This document shows, piece by piece, positions 1 through 13,400 of a stretch of 64,000 nucleotides of DNA. The position numbers and the translations under genes are program-made. The DNA lies in assembly GCF_037975245.1 (NCBI RefSeq), contig NC_092576.1:26177611-26241610 (forward strand). The letters are read 5' to 3'. Every line of letters begins with the position of its first letter. Position 1 is the first letter of the stretch. The notes beneath the pieces were generated by a model that was given only the letters and a program-made list of their open reading frames with translations, was not told the origin of the DNA and ran no database searches. This DNA is from Apostichopus japonicus. Its lineage: Eukaryota > Echinodermata > Holothuroidea > Aspidochirotida > Stichopodidae.

Positions 1-1748
1 ATAACTCTAGGCCATTCAAACTAGAGTTGGGTTTCTCCAACCCCAGCTTTATATAACTTTTGAATAATATGATACAACTTTTGCAAGTATTGTACATAGG
101 ACTACAGTGGTAATACTAGTTCTATTCTATAGCCTTTGAACTACAAAGGCTAGAATAATAGGACTAGTACAACAACTAGGCCTACTGTACTTGCTGCTAG
201 ACCTACCACATATTATTAAATAGCCTACACAGGATCGATTAAAAGTGCCTTACCTAGTCTAAAGCCTAGGCTAAAATTCATGTCAAAGTTCTCGACAGGG
301 TATGGTACATACTCGTCGTGAATAGCTGTATACCACTGAAAATGCTGCCTATTAATAACCCATTGATATAAGGCCTAAACTCACGAGCTTATTTGACCGT
401 GTGTTTGTCTCTAGCTTAGACACGTTAGGCCTACTAACTGTGTAACATAAATCTGATCGCGTACAAAAGCCTAGCCAGACTTTAGAGGCCCAACGTGACC
501 TAGAATAATTCAGCTTGACTCGCTGATTTAAGCAGGAAAGTTACTACATGCGACACACAACGTATGTAGACTGTATCCTTTCAGTACGCCTAATCTATGT
601 CAAACCGAAATGCGTACTCGCATGTTTGAATGTATCACAGATTATGCAAAATTCACTACTGTTCTCGGTAAAAAAATAACCTTTAAACTGGCCTAACACA
701 GTACCAGCACAACACTGAAGTACGTCAATGTGGGAGATGCACGCAAGGTACGTGCAAAATGCGATCTGCTTTGAAAAGAAATGGAACTGACCAGAGCACG
801 CTTCGATATTTCGGCTACATTTCTGTCAAACGAACCATTGGATTCGTAATCTATGTTGAAACGAGTTATGCTATAGTCGAAAATATGGTCATCTATTTTT
901 ACTTATTGGGCTCAGTACGTGAACTGACTGTAAACAGTTCAACACAAGTGAATATGCTAAAACTGTAGTAATGTTCTACCTTGAAGTGTTTCACCAAACA
1001 TGCAGATATATATACATATGAAAAAATCTAGGCAGCCAACTGAGCACAGTTCATTTTTTTCAAAAAGAATTGGGACAAACTGCCTAAAAGGCATACACCA
1101 TTTTTTCCTTCTAGAAGTACGACTTTCCCGTTTAAGGGTTGTAATTTGTAGCCGCTTTCAGCCACCCTTGACTGTGGAATGGGACTTGCCTTAATGTGAA
1201 AAGTTCCCTCCTGCACTCACACCTTGAAAAATAACATTCATAGAAACAGTATTGCTTGCAAAGGTTGTAAAGTTAAAACTCCCCTTTATTTAACGAATAA
1301 TTTGGCACTCAACAAATGCTAACTGAATTTCTGTTACTAAACTATACATTTTAACATTCGAAACCATAAGATAAAGAAGCTAAAATAGTGAAGAAAGGCT
1401 TATTTAAAATGGACATGGTATAAATACATATATGATGCATTACACTTATTACTTATCTAATAGACTGAAGGATACTGGTGAACAATTTGCAATTGGGATT
1501 TGGTTTTCAACAAGTAATACAGAAACAAGGCAAATTTTTGAAACAACTTCACACAATCATTTTAAGCATTGTAATCAGGTGTCCCTTTTTGTGTATCGGT
1601 TCCTTCTCTCCAATAGGGTCTTTGATGGGGACTTAATTGTCCTTCCTGATCCTTTTTTCAACAAAACTAAACTAAACATTCACCACCTAATCTATACTGT
1701 ATGTACTGTAACTGTTCCAAACTTGGTTTATCTCCCTGATAGCTCATC
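1..1748. other. No supported gene; flank of the first DNA transposon
   Basis: AT-rich sequence with frequent TAGGCCTA-like words. Open frames here are short and resemble no family I know. It may hold the 5' flank and left end of the transposon whose transposase starts at 1749, but I could not pair an inverted terminal repeat with the right side. Confidence 0.5.
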
Positions 1749-3782
1749 ATGGATCATGGTCCACAATCATATCGCACCAAGAGAAGAAAAATCAATGATG
1801 AAGTGTTAAACTACATACAACCAATATCAGATGAATCTTGCGGGCAAAATAATTTCTCTGGACCAATAGATAACACCAGGAAGGACAATGATAAATCTTT
1901 ACATATCAAGGAAAAAAGGAGCCAACTGCAGCAGTTGCACCAACTGGAACAGTTGTCTGAAAATGATGTTGCTGATGGTGTTGACAGTGATTTGTTCCAG
2001 ACCTTTCACTCAGATGTTGATGAACTATATTCTGACTTAGATGGTGAAATTGATGGAAGTGATGAAATAAATTCCACACTGAAAATTGAGCTTGGGCAAT
2101 GGGCCTCAAAGTATAATATTTCTCATGCTTCACTCTCTGAGCTCCTTGTCATTCTTCAAAATGACCATCCTGACCTTCCAAAAGACCCTAGAACTTTACT
2201 AGGCACGCAAACCAAAGTGGACACAACAATTGTCTCAGGAGGTGAATATTACCATGTTGGGATTGAGAATGGAATTACCTCTATTCTGAACTCAAGACAA
2301 AAGTCCCTAAGTAGTAAATACAAAACAATAACGTTGCATGTAAACATTGATGGTTTACCTCTATTCAAAAGCTCAAACTCGCAGTTTTGGCCCATATTAG
2401 GTATGATCACTGCATGTGAGAGAAAGTGTCCTTTTGTGATTGGCTTGTAGTATGGGAAATGGAAACCAACTGATTTGGAATTTTTGAATGAATTTGTAGC
2501 AGACTACCAAAATGTTGAGCAAAATGGTATTTAAGTTCAGGGAGAAAAGCTTACAGTGGTTATGACAGCAATCATATGTGATGCCCCTGCAAGAGCCATG
2601 GTCAAAAACATCAAGGGTCATAGTGGCTACTCCGGCTGTGAAAGATGTGTTCAGAGAGGCGTGTACATCAACAAAGTAACTTTCCCAGAAACAGAAGCAG
2701 ATCATCGCACTGACCAGTCATTTAGAAATATGCTAGATGAAAATCATCATCTAGGGGAAACTCCACTATCCCAACTTTCTTTGGGTATGGTATCCAACTT
2801 CCCTTTAGACTACATGCACCTAGTATGTTTGGGAGTGACACGCAGACTGGTAAAGCTTTGGTTGAAAGGTCCACTAAAGACAAGACAGAGCCCTCAACTT
2901 ATCAGAGAAATTTCTGCAAAATTGCAATCGTTGAATGGTGCTCTACCACGTGAATTTGCTCGCCAACCTCGATCTCTGAATGAGTTTGAACGGTGGAAAG
3001 CCACAGAGCTTCGGCAATTTCTTTTGTACACCGGTCCAGTTGTTCTTTACAGAATCATTCCAAAGCCATTTTATGAAAATTTCATGCTTTTATCTGTTGC
3101 TATGTTTATATATTTGAGTCCATTCAACTGTAGCAGTTACTCTCAGCTTGGTCACCAGTTAATTGTTACTTTCATCAAGCACTATGCAACTCTCTATGGC
3201 AATGACATGATTACATACAATGTACATGGACTTGTGCATTTGAAAGAGGATGTACAACAATATGGTGCATTGGACAATGTATCCTGTTTCCCTTTCGAAA
3301 GTTATTTGGGACAGATAAAAAGAATGGTTAGGAATGCAAATTACCCCTTACAACAAGTTATTCGACGTCTTTCTGAAAACCATGTAGCATTTCCTACTAA
3401 AAGCAAAGAACTTTTTGAGCAGCCCCACAATGGTGGACAGATTCCTGAGACCATGGTAACTTCCTCACAATACAAAGTACTCAACCTTCAAGATTGCACT
3501 ATCAAAATATCTATGGGGGACAACTGTGTTAAAATTGGTGAAGAAATTGTTCTTGCCAGAAACTTCTTTGTCAGCGATGGCAGCAAGTTCATCTTATATG
3601 AAAAGTTTTGTCACAAAGAAAAATTTTTCACATATCCACTGGATTCCACCAAACTTGGCATATTCAAGATCAAATTACTCAGTGGGAAACTAGAGTATGC
3701 TCCAATCTCAAGTATCCTGGAAAAATATGTCCTTATTCCTCGGAAGAAAAGCTTTGTGGTAGTGCCACTCCTCCATTTTTGA
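1749..3782 (+). pseudogene. DUF4218-type DNA transposon transposase, two in-frame stops
   Basis: A single frame of about 677 codons running from ATG 1749 to TGA at 3780-3782, interrupted by TAG at 2448-2450 and TAA at 2532-2534; coding similarity continues in the same frame across both stops. Visible family marks are a cysteine-bearing stretch GYSGCERC near 2630, DYMHLVCLGVTRRL near 2810, and the block NVHGLVHLKEDV...FPFESYLGQIKRMVR near 3220-3330. From memory, these belong to the transposases of animal elements related to the Tnp2/DUF4218 group, often placed near EnSpm/CACTA. No other indels are evident, so the copy is young or was recently disabled. The DUF4806-type gene starts 54 bp downstream on the same strand, the usual partner arrangement. 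A selenocysteine or readthrough reading is unlikely because two different stops are present. Confidence 0.8.
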
Positions 3783-3836
3783 ATTTGTACCGTACCTGAT
3801 CATGGCTATTCATTATCATCATTACTGTCTTTCAGC

Positions 3837-6800
3837 ATGTCTGATACTCAAACTTTCTTGGTTGTTGCCTTTGCTGGTGAAGACGGTGTAGGAGTCATTC
3901 CATCGCAATGGAGAACTGGCGAAAGAGAATGCTTCTGGCCACCATATAAATCTTCTACAAGGTTTGAGAAGGCAGTCAAGTCAGTGGAAGCCCCGCAAGC
4001 ATCTTGGACGAGACATACCATTCGGGTTCTGTCAACAACAGGTATTGTAAACACAATTAATTCAAATGAAAGTGTAAAATGATTTGCAATAACAATGTTT
4101 CTTTCAATAACATTATGCTTTGTGGTTACTTTGATGGATCAAGGTGCTACAAAGACCACAGTATCTCACTGTATAGTGTTGTAAATCTCCACGACGTAAA
4201 TGTTGAAACTGAGAAAAGTGTATCTTTCTGTACATGTGTGTTCTGTACGAGATTAAAACCTTTCATTTACAGATAGGACCATACCACTGTATAGTGTACA
4301 GTAGTTTACTAGTTCATCACAAATGCCCACTATCAAGATTTTTTTCAATTGTTTCATTTCTTCAGGTTCCTATGCACGGGCAATGATCTTATTGACAAGG
4401 GCTGAGGAGACTTCAGACTTAGCTACTGAAAATGAAGATGAGAGGCCATCAAAGCGCAGGAAGTTGTAAGTGTCCAATATATAAATATGCTAATGTTCGA
4501 TTTAAATATACCAAGCAAAACTGCTACAAAAATAAATGCAGGTTATACTGTACATTCCAAAATTACCATCACTGATCTTTCTCATAGAGATGCTGACAGT
4601 GAACATACAGTACAGTCTCACTCAAACAACTTAAACCAAAAGTGCCATCCTTACTGACTTAACAGGTATGAAACTCAGAAAGTTCAGTAATCAGCTTAAA
4701 TCATATCGGACATAAAAATCCCATATGTTCAAATCAGACACAATACTCTCAACATGGATGTTATGGTAAAGGCAATATCTGTGATGTACTTACTCAATGT
4801 CTATTTCCTTTTCATACTCATAGGCAAAATCGCCGGTATGTGTCTTCCTCTGACGACACAGAAGAAGAAGTTGAGAATTTCACCCTGCCTCCACCGATTC
4901 AGCCATTGGTTCCCCTCACAACGCCATTGACCTCCAATATAAATCCTCAATCACAGAGGCAAAATTTTCCTGATGCTGTCGTATCACCAATAAGTGCAAG
5001 GCACTCTACCGGGTCTACCCAGTCACTAGCAGGGTCCAGTCGGAACATATCTCCCATGTCAACCCCAGATTTGATTGTTAATGGTGTGTAGTACCGTAAA
5101 TTTAAACAAAGCATTGTACATGATCTGCATTTGTAAAGGTTCAAGTACTGCTATAATGCACATATCTTTGACCTGCTGACCAAGCCTTGGTGACTGGTAA
5201 TGTGGCAACCATGCAAACTATTACTCCAGTTACTGTTTACTAAGGCTAAATATTTCTCTTTTTTTCTTAATTACTGTACATCTGTGCCAGGGAATGCAAT
5301 GTATATACAGTACCAGTCTGCTATTCTCACATTGCACTTCCACTTCAAAGTGACTACTTTTAACATCTGATGTTGCTTTTACGAAACTTTCTCTGATTTT
5401 GTCTCTTAACAGCAACTCAGAAGAAGATCCTTATGATTTTGGCAGAAATAAAAGCTGAAGTAAGGGACCTGAAGCGCCAAACAGTTGCAAATTCCCATTT
5501 AATTCAATCCCTTAAGACCTCCCATTTGGATTTGGAGGAACTGGCAGATGATGTAAACTTGCCCCTTTCATCTGTTCCACTTCTGACAGCTCTGGATGAA
5601 CTTGCCCGGACTGATTTTAATGTGGAGAAACGTTTGGTAATTGCCCATACTTTGTCCTATGTAAGAAGGAAAAATACATACACTATATATAAATAAATAG
5701 GTTGTACTGTATGAAATAAGAACTCACCACTTACTAATATAGCTTAGCAAATAACGAGTGTGCGTCAATTATGAAGTATTTAGCAGACTCGTCAACTCTC
5801 CCTGTTTCAAATGGAAGCCTACTAAAGAAACCCTGTAGAAAGCGAAGTCTGCTGCTGCAAACTACAACAAGAAACACTGATTGGAAGATTCTCTCACTGT
5901 ATTGCATAAGTAGACTAGGGCCTATACTTATTTAAGAGTATTTATATCATTTCAGTTGAAAATGACCAACCTCCCGATTTTCCCCTTGTGCTCCCTATTT
6001 TTTGCCCATGAAAAATGTTATTCTCCCTATTTTGGGGTCAAACAGGTTGACAGGTCTGATTTAGTAAACCTTGTCAATTGAGCTACATTAGCCTAGTCAT
6101 TTACCGAACCTTCCACTATACAGTACTATTGAAAAATCTATACTACAGTAATACATACCTTATCAATGGTAGAACCTTGAAAATTGTAGTGCCTGCACAG
6201 TAAAGTAATCGTTACTCGATAGTAACGGCATGACTTCTTGCATTGTTTTTGCGAAGTCATAGAAGTAGTTGTTGTCGTTGTACGTATAGACATTTTTTTA
6301 CAACAGGTATTCAAAGTTGGACAGTTCACGATATAATTTGGAGCAATATTACTTTAGACGAATACAGGATGTGGAATAAGCTATTGATTTATGGTAGATT
6401 GTTGTATCACTCACTGTCTCGTGCACGTTTCTGGTGTAAAATAAGCATGCTGGAAAAAACGTCAAGTTGAAGCTAGTTGGAGCATAACGCAGTCCTCAGA
6501 AAATTCTGGCTTCCATGAAGACTCAAAGATTCACAACTGTTTTCTTCCAGATTTTGACACTGTCGTCAGTAGGTGGGCAGATCTTGCCTGTAGCAGTAAG
6601 GAGGATGCTGCAGGAATTGATCCAAAATAATGTAGCCAAATGCATTAATTGGACTGGTGAAGGGGAGAAGTTGGCATTTAAGGACCTGTTCCTTCGAAAA
6701 GTTTTAGAAAGTTCGTACAATTTATTGAATATTTGCTTACTTTACATTATGTACGCCTTACTTTTTGCAAAGCTATTTTCCCGTATCTATTTGCTTTATT

Positions 6801-7451
6801 GTAACGAGAACGTCCCCGGCATTGCTTTCGATTGATAACGGACAGATCCACGGCCAAGAAAAAATCAGTAGACAAGCACTTAGGCCTATTATGATATGCA
6901 TATTAGATAAGGCTATTAGTTGATAATTGTATACCAAGATATCTTCGGCAGAGACTTAATTCATATGTGCTTCACCTTCAATACTAAGATTATAGCATGC
7001 TATAATTTGGGGCTAATACAGAATACCCTAAAGCCCGCAAATGAACTGACGAACGTGCTCCGGTACGTGGGAGCTGCAACATGGGGCGCGAAACTCGTGG
7101 CTCACACACTCAGAAAAACTACCTGGAATTTGCTGGTTTCATGGTTGGAGTTCATATTAAAAGGACGAAGTTCCCTTTTCTCTAAAATATACACAAACGA
7201 TGTATTATTATGAAGAACTTACCTGCATGTTCTTTCAATGTAAGGAACTAAAAGGTTTCTTTTTGTCTTTCTTCTTTTTTTTAACTGTAGAAGCTATAAG
7301 GAAGAACCAACCAACTTCCAACTCCACTGCAGTGGAAATACAAAGGGAATTTGTAAAGTTCTTTAAAGGAGCCTCTGATAGAGAGGGGGGACGTAAGGCA
7401 AGACAACAACGCCACTTCGACGTTCAGTTTGGTTCTGAACAGGAGGAATAA
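3837..7451 (+). CDS. DUF4806-type accessory protein of a DNA transposon, six exons
   Basis: Exons 3837-4041, 4366-4465, 4824-5083, 5413-5636, 6551-6710 and 7291-7451 have AG acceptors, GT donors and matching phases (1,2,1,0,1). Together they give 1110 nt, 369 codons plus TAA. An AG just before the ATG (3834-3835) suggests a spliced leader exon upstream. The N-terminus (AFAGEDGVGVIPSQW, then CFWPPYKSSTRFEKAVK) is the domain typical of this family. Residues about 90-190 are polar, S/P-rich linker with a basic SKRRKL. The C-terminal DUF4806 part spans exons 4-6 (LKRQTVANSHLI, LSSVGGQILPVAVRRML, FFKGASDREGGRKARQQ). The donor after exon 5 (GTTCGT) is weak. Biochemical function is unknown; families like it travel with DUF4218-type transposases. 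The open frame contrasts with the broken transposase next to it. Confidence 0.78.
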
Positions 7452-7477
7452 CCTTTCGTTATAGCTGTATCCTTCGG

Positions 7478-7547
7478 CAGTTTAATATATCTGCAGAAAT
7501 AAAAGCCATGTATACATGGCTTTTATTTCTGCATATATATTAAACTG
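7478..7547. repeat. 70-bp near-perfect palindrome with poly(A) signals on both strands
   Basis: Two 35-bp arms meet without a spacer between 7512 and 7513 and differ at one position. Each arm carries GAAATAAAAGCC, so AATAAA occurs on both strands. It begins 26 bp after the stop codon of the DUF4806-type gene and is a plausible 3'-end signal for it. It could also be the remains of two inverted element ends. Confidence 0.85.
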
Positions 7548-8825
7548 TTACACTTACATTGTTACACTCTTCATAATTTTCTTGTATTGCAGAATCTACT
7601 ATGTTCCTCACGTCAGTTACAGCCATGGATTCACTTCATGCAATTGAAATCTCAATTTGTGCAGTTTAATTGTTACGATATATGCAAATGCATGCCTACC
7701 AATATGGTCATATATTTTGGCTCATCCTTTTGGTAGTATTTTACATATTTAACCACCAGTCAAGACTTATCACCAGTACGTCCAATTATTGCATATACTG
7801 TATCTCTCCCCTATGATACTTTTTGTAAGAATATTTGGTTGTTATACTGAGTTTTCCCTCAAGAGAAATACTCTTCAGTCGTAGTATTGTTTAATTACAT
7901 GTGTATTTAACGAAACTCTAGCTCATAATGAGATGTAAAGGCCAACAATGCGAGGTACGGAATGATCATGATATTCCGAGCAAAGGGTTCAAGTTCTCCA
8001 AAGTCCCTGATATTAATGCCCTGGTATAAAAAATAACAAATTGGTGTCCCTGTATTACCAAATAAGTGGTGGCCGGGGGGGGGGGGGGTACGGCAGGGAG
8101 GGTGAAACGTTCCGTTTGTAAAAACATGTTTTCTCATATCATATCAATGCGGTTGCAAAGTCAACATATAATGTACTGATTTTGCTTTATTCTTGTTCAA
8201 ACAGCTTTGTGATGGTCCACAGTATAATTAAGCAAAAAATGGAGGGAACGCCGACTGCGCATTGTTCCTTTCTACACTGTTTCTATTTCGGCGCACTGTG
8301 GGCTTCTTCATTAGATATTATGATGGCAAGTGTTTTGATAAATTTGCTTCACTCTTTTGCTTCATTCTGTGGCTTTATCAAATAATTAAAGTTAATTGTT
8401 CATAAATGGCTAAAACATCTGGTAATTAAAGGAAAATGCATTAAATTAATAAATTGTGACAATGTTATTTCAATGCTCCTTGTCTTATGTTTTTATTAAA
8501 ATTTTGGTTTCACTTAACTGTCGTTATATCTGGAATACAAACTTCTAAAAGTTTTGTTGTCCCCTACAGTGTTTCTGGATATTCAATTAATAAAACTTTT
8601 CGAAAATGTCCCACTTAAATCTACACACATTCAGTGACTAGTTTCCAGCTGGAAATGTAATGCGAATTCCATATTTCATCAACCGTCACAATTTTTGAAA
8701 ATAATCTATTTGACTATTACAGCGGGGTCTCAGTATAAATATAAAGTATAAATGGAAGAAAAAAATAATCGAAAGACATCAGCATACCACCGACAATACA
8801 CTCAGTATACGACTGTGGACGAGCC
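7548..8825. other. AT-rich stretch without recognisable genes
   Basis: No frame here resembles a known protein. It contains a 14-base G run at 8075-8088. Probably the 3' flank of the first transposon; its right end was not located. Confidence 0.5.
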
Positions 8826-9078
8826 TCGAATTGCGGGCGGTCCAGCGGCGTGCCACCCCAGGGCTGCTGATTTGCCGTCGGCCAGCCGCCGGCGGGCCTG
8901 CTTTGAGCCGCCGGCGGGCCGGCCTTGAGCCGCCGGCGGCCCGCCGGTGGCCCGGCGGCGTTTACGCCCGCGGTCCGCCGACTTGCCGTCTGCCAGATCT
9001 ACGGCGGCCCGCCGTCGGGCCGACTTCGGTGCCGAAGCCGGGCCGCCGTCGGGCCGACTTCGGCTTGCTTGCTGGGAA
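8826..9078. other. GC-rich low-complexity block
   Basis: About 250 bp of very GC-rich sequence built from variants of CCGGCGGGCC and GCCGTCGGGCCGACTTC, sharply different from the AT-rich sequence to the left. It abuts the broken 3' side of a Tx1-like LINE copy. Frames stay open on both strands because of base composition, not coding. Origin unknown. Confidence 0.7.
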
Positions 9079-10146
9079 ACTTCACCTCCGCGCACAGCTT
9101 GGAGAATTTTTCTCTTCGACGCCGTGCGCGGGTCACGCAATACTGAATTGCGTAGCGTTTGATGCGCAACTTGACATCATCCCACCATTGGGATGTAGAA
9201 GCAAAGGCCGGCTTCAATGTTTGCCAACCTTTGTACCTGGTCTCGAAACCCTGGCGGAACTCTGCCTCGCCAAGAATCCGACAGTTAAGCTTCCATAGGC
9301 CCCGCCCGATCGGGAAAATGGAAGGCAAAACAAAACGTGCTACTACAGTGTCGTGGTCAGAGAGCGGACAGCTGAGCGTCTCGCAACCCCAAAAAGTAAA
9401 ACTTACGGGCGCATACACTCGATCTATCCTGGAGGCATCTTCTCCGTTAGGACTCACCCACGTATACACCGTACTACACGGGTGCATATGCCTCCAGACA
9501 TCGGCTAAAAGGTGTGCCGAAGTGAATATGTCCAATTCTGTCATCCCAGCGTCAGGACAAGCAGACACAGAAGCCCCGAGTCTGTCAAGACCCGAGTCTG
9601 GGACACAGTCTCCGACCATGACACATGGTGCACTACCAGGAACAAAGGAAGGCAGCGTGTTAAAAAATTTAGCAGAAGGCCGATTGGGAGCATACACATT
9701 GCAAAGGGAGATGTTACCCTGTGGATACTTGAAGAATGCAAACCAATCGGCCCTCGTGATCCGTCTCAACCCTAATGGCACAACCCGCCTGACGAGGTGA
9801 CAGAAGGATGACAGTGCAACAGGATGAAGACGAACCAAACGAAGCATGCAGCCCACCACCCCACTCATAAGCCCATAGAGGGACATCTTCTTCCAAAATA
9901 TGTGTTTCTTGCAGGCAAACGCAGTCGACCTCCATTGAAATACAATATTGGAAAATGCGACTGCGCTTGCGATGATCCCTCATGCCATTCACGTTGAAAG
10001 TGGCAACTGCCGACGACGATTCTGTAAGCTTCAAGCGCGCTCTAGACGACATATCGTCGTCCGAGTCGTCACTTGAGGCCGACCTTTTTAGAGAGGGTTC
10101 CCCCATCTCGTCGTACCAGCTCGTCCCAGTGGCACGTTTCGGCTCG
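9079..10146 (-). mobile_element. Tx1-like LINE fragment (copy 1): end of ORF1 and endonuclease part of ORF2
   Basis: Closely matches 13083-14200 and 58590-59700. On the minus strand it runs from the ORF1 C-terminus (GTSWYDEMGEPSLKRS) into the apurinic-type endonuclease domain (VATFNVNGMRDH, QETHI, SRIDRVYAP, SDHDTVV). About 40 bp covering the ORF1 stop and ORF2 start are missing, so the two frames are fused, and several small deletions break the endonuclease frame. It stops at the codon for VKF and joins the GC-rich block. Loss of the 3' part is unusual for a LINE and suggests a later deletion or rearrangement. Its 5' end touches the CR1/L2-like fragment. Confidence 0.85.
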
Positions 10147-10149
10147 AGA

Positions 10150-10282
10150 CAAGACGTATTCGCGGTGACATGATTGAGGTTTTTAAAATTATTAAAGGAT
10201 TTGAGGACATTCAAGCCAGCGATTTCTTTATAGTCAGTGACACTGTTACGAGAGGCCATCCTTTCAAGATTTACAAACAGCA
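10150..10282 (+). pseudogene. CR1/L2-like LINE, C-terminal reverse transcriptase ORF, left part
   Basis: Encodes RIRGDMIEVFKIIKGF followed by DFFIVSDTVTRGHPFKIYKQ, the characteristic region after the thumb of CR1/L2/jockey-group ORF2 proteins. The frame stops at the ACAAACAGCA duplication (10273-10282) and resumes in frame at 43260. Everything upstream of this piece is missing. Confidence 0.75.
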
Positions 10283-10489
10283 AAAAACATGTTTGACGGA
10301 ATAGATGTAATGTGGTTTTTGCCAGTTGGGGAAATTTGCCAGTTGGCAGGCAGTCCTGGAGGCGGTGAAGTCTGACATTCCCCTTCAAATTGAAGGCGAT
10401 TTTCGCCGTTTATCTGGGGCTGCCCTTTTTGGACGCTGGTGTGCTGGGGATGGGTTTTTCGTTTCGCTGCGTGCGGGTCGTCCTTTTGT

Positions 10490-13400
10490 GCTTTTTACGT
10501 GACCCGCCATGCGGGATACAAAACGTCACGGCCAAACGGCACTACCGAACCATCCCATTCTGACAAAGGAAACTAAGGTCTAGCGAGCCAAAAAAACATA
10601 CGCCCGCCGACCTGCAGAGACAAAACGCCCAACCCCCTCCCCACTCAAACATTCAAAAACGTACAGAAGGACGACCCGTACGCAGCGAAACGAAAAACCC
10701 CTCCCCAGCACACCAGCGTCCAAAAAAGGCAGCCCCAGATAAACGGCGAAAATCGCCTTCAATCTGAAGGCGAATGTCAGACTTCACCGCCTCCAGGACT
10801 GCCTGCCAACTGGCCAAATTCCCCCTAAAAACCAAATTACATCTATTCCGCCAAACATGTTTTTTTACAATAGAGCAAACAAAAATGATGCGGTGCAACA
10901 CAGCTACCGAACAAACTGGAGGGTCTACCCCATATAAAATAAAGCCCTGCCCTACCGACCATGAACGGTCTCCCGTAACACGGTCGGTCCAGGTCTGGAA
11001 CCACTCCCATAAGTTGACTACAAAGTAACAATGCCAAAAAACATGAGCAGTACTCTCTAAGCTGTCACAGCCGGTCCTAGGGCACAGTCCATCACCCAAT
11101 CGCCAATGATATCTTTTTAGGTTGGTCACCAAGGCACCGTGTGCAACTCTCCATGCAAGATCACGGAGCCTGCAACCATTCAGCCTTGAATGCACCGAAC
11201 GCCATACTTCTGCAGAATGACGTCCCTGGACAAAAGTTGCATTCAAGGCCTTATCCCTCAACGAACTGTGAACGAGGGCCGGCTGTGACAGGTCAACAGG
11301 GGGCAACTCAATCAGCGCGGAGCAGATGACACGCACCGCCCTGTTTGGAGTACTACTATGCGGTTCTCTGTTGCTAAACAGCGCCGGGACCCATCGACGC
11401 AGGTGCAAACCGCCCCAAAAACGTACAAAATATGAACAAGGCAACCCTGGGTCAGTTACCGCTACAAACAACTGCTTAAATAACAAAAAGGTCAATTTAC
11501 TTCCCAGATGAACCACCCCTAGTCCCCCCTTCTCCAGTTTTTGGTACAATACCGCCCTCTTGACAAGCTCTGTACCACCGGACCATATGAATGAAAAAAT
11601 CGCCCTCTCCAACCGTACCAGGACGCGACGCGGAATAGGATACACCGCGCCAGGGTACCACAAGATGGGCGAAACGAAACGATTAATAACAGTGACTTTC
11701 CCCAAGATCGAAAGCCAGCGGGTGCCAAAGGTTTCGAGTCTGCTCTGAAATACCTCAGCCCTCTCGTTCCAGGTGACATCACAAGGTGCATCGTAGCCGA
11801 ACCATATACCATTAATTTTGATATTCTGATCCGACCACGACGCACCGAATGGTAAGTTTCTGTATCTCCAGCTACCAAGACGAAGGCCCTTTGTCTTTTC
11901 TGGATTCAACTTCGCCCCGGTAGCTCTCTCAAAAATAGATAGATCCTGCGAGAGTGCGCGAAAGGAGCCGAGACTCGAAACAATACATGTCACGTCATCT
12001 GCATATTGAGCGCATTTCACTTTGGCACCCCCTGGCACAACGAATGGAACAAGTTTGGAGTCCCTTTCCAAAAGACGAGAGAGGGACTCGCTAAACAAAA
12101 CATAAAGTAATGGAGACAGAGGGCACCCCTGGCGCACCCCCCTCTCTACGTTAAAAACCTCCGAACAAAACCCATTTACGATAACAGAACTGAAACTTTG
12201 TTCATACAAAACATACAAAACATTACGAAAATTTGGGTGCAACTGAAACGTCTCCAATACATTCATTAAAAAACCGCGATCCACCATGTCAAAGGCCTTC
12301 TGCTGGTCCAGAGACACCAATGCACATGGCAGATCACGCTCAATAACAAAGTCGGTCAAGTCGCGCATCAACCACAAGTTCTGCTGGATGCAATGACCCT
12401 TCACTGCACAAGTCTGGTGATCACCAACAAGATGCGGCATAGCCAGTGCAAGGCGGTTGCACAAGGCCTTAGCCAGCAACTTGTAGTCCACATTTAACAA
12501 GGTGATCGGACGCTTGGTATGGGGATCCAAGGGGTCCCCAGACTTTGGCAGCAAAGTAATCATGCCCAGACGTTGACTTTCGTTTAACAGTCCGTTTTGG
12601 AAGGCGTCTTCGAAGACGGCTCTGATGTCGGGTCCTATTATTGCCCAGAAGGTTCGGTAGAACTCCCTCGGAAGCCCGTCCGAACCCGGGGACTTGCCAT
12701 TCTTCATCTTCGAAAGCGCCTTCCAAAGCTCAACAGTGGTTATTTCGCCCCCCAAAATATCATTGACATCGTGGGGAACGGTTTTTGAGATTCCCCTCAA
12801 TAAATCGGCCTGTGCCGACAAGTCGACATTGCCACGCGTAAACAAACTCGAATAGTACTCTTTATATACGCGGACAATGCCGTGAGGGTCACTAACCACG
12901 GTCCCATCAGTAGCGCGTACAGACGGGACGCGTCTGTCACCTGCCGATGAGCTAACGGACTGGTAAAACCTCAGTGAAGGGCGCTCCTCGGCTTCCACCG
13001 CTTCGACACGGGCCCTGACGCGGGCACCGTGGTACTTTTCATCGAGATAAGTCTGCAAAGCGATGACAGCCAAAGGGTCGCCAAACTTCACCTCCGCGCA
13101 CAGCTTCGAGAATTCTTCTCTTCGACGCCGTGCGCGGGTCACGCAATACTGAATTGCGTAGCGTTTGATGCGCAACTTGACCTCATCCCACCATTGGGAT
13201 GTAGAAGCAAAGGCCGGCTTCAATGTTTGCCATCCTTTGTACCTGGTCTCGAAACCCTGGCGGAACTCTGCCTCGCCAAGAATCCGACAGTTAAGCTTCC
13301 ATAGGCCCCGCCCGATGGGGAAAATGGAAGGCAAAACAAAACGTGCTACTACAGTGTCATGGTCAGAGAGCGGACAGCTGAGCGTCTCGCAACCCGAAAA

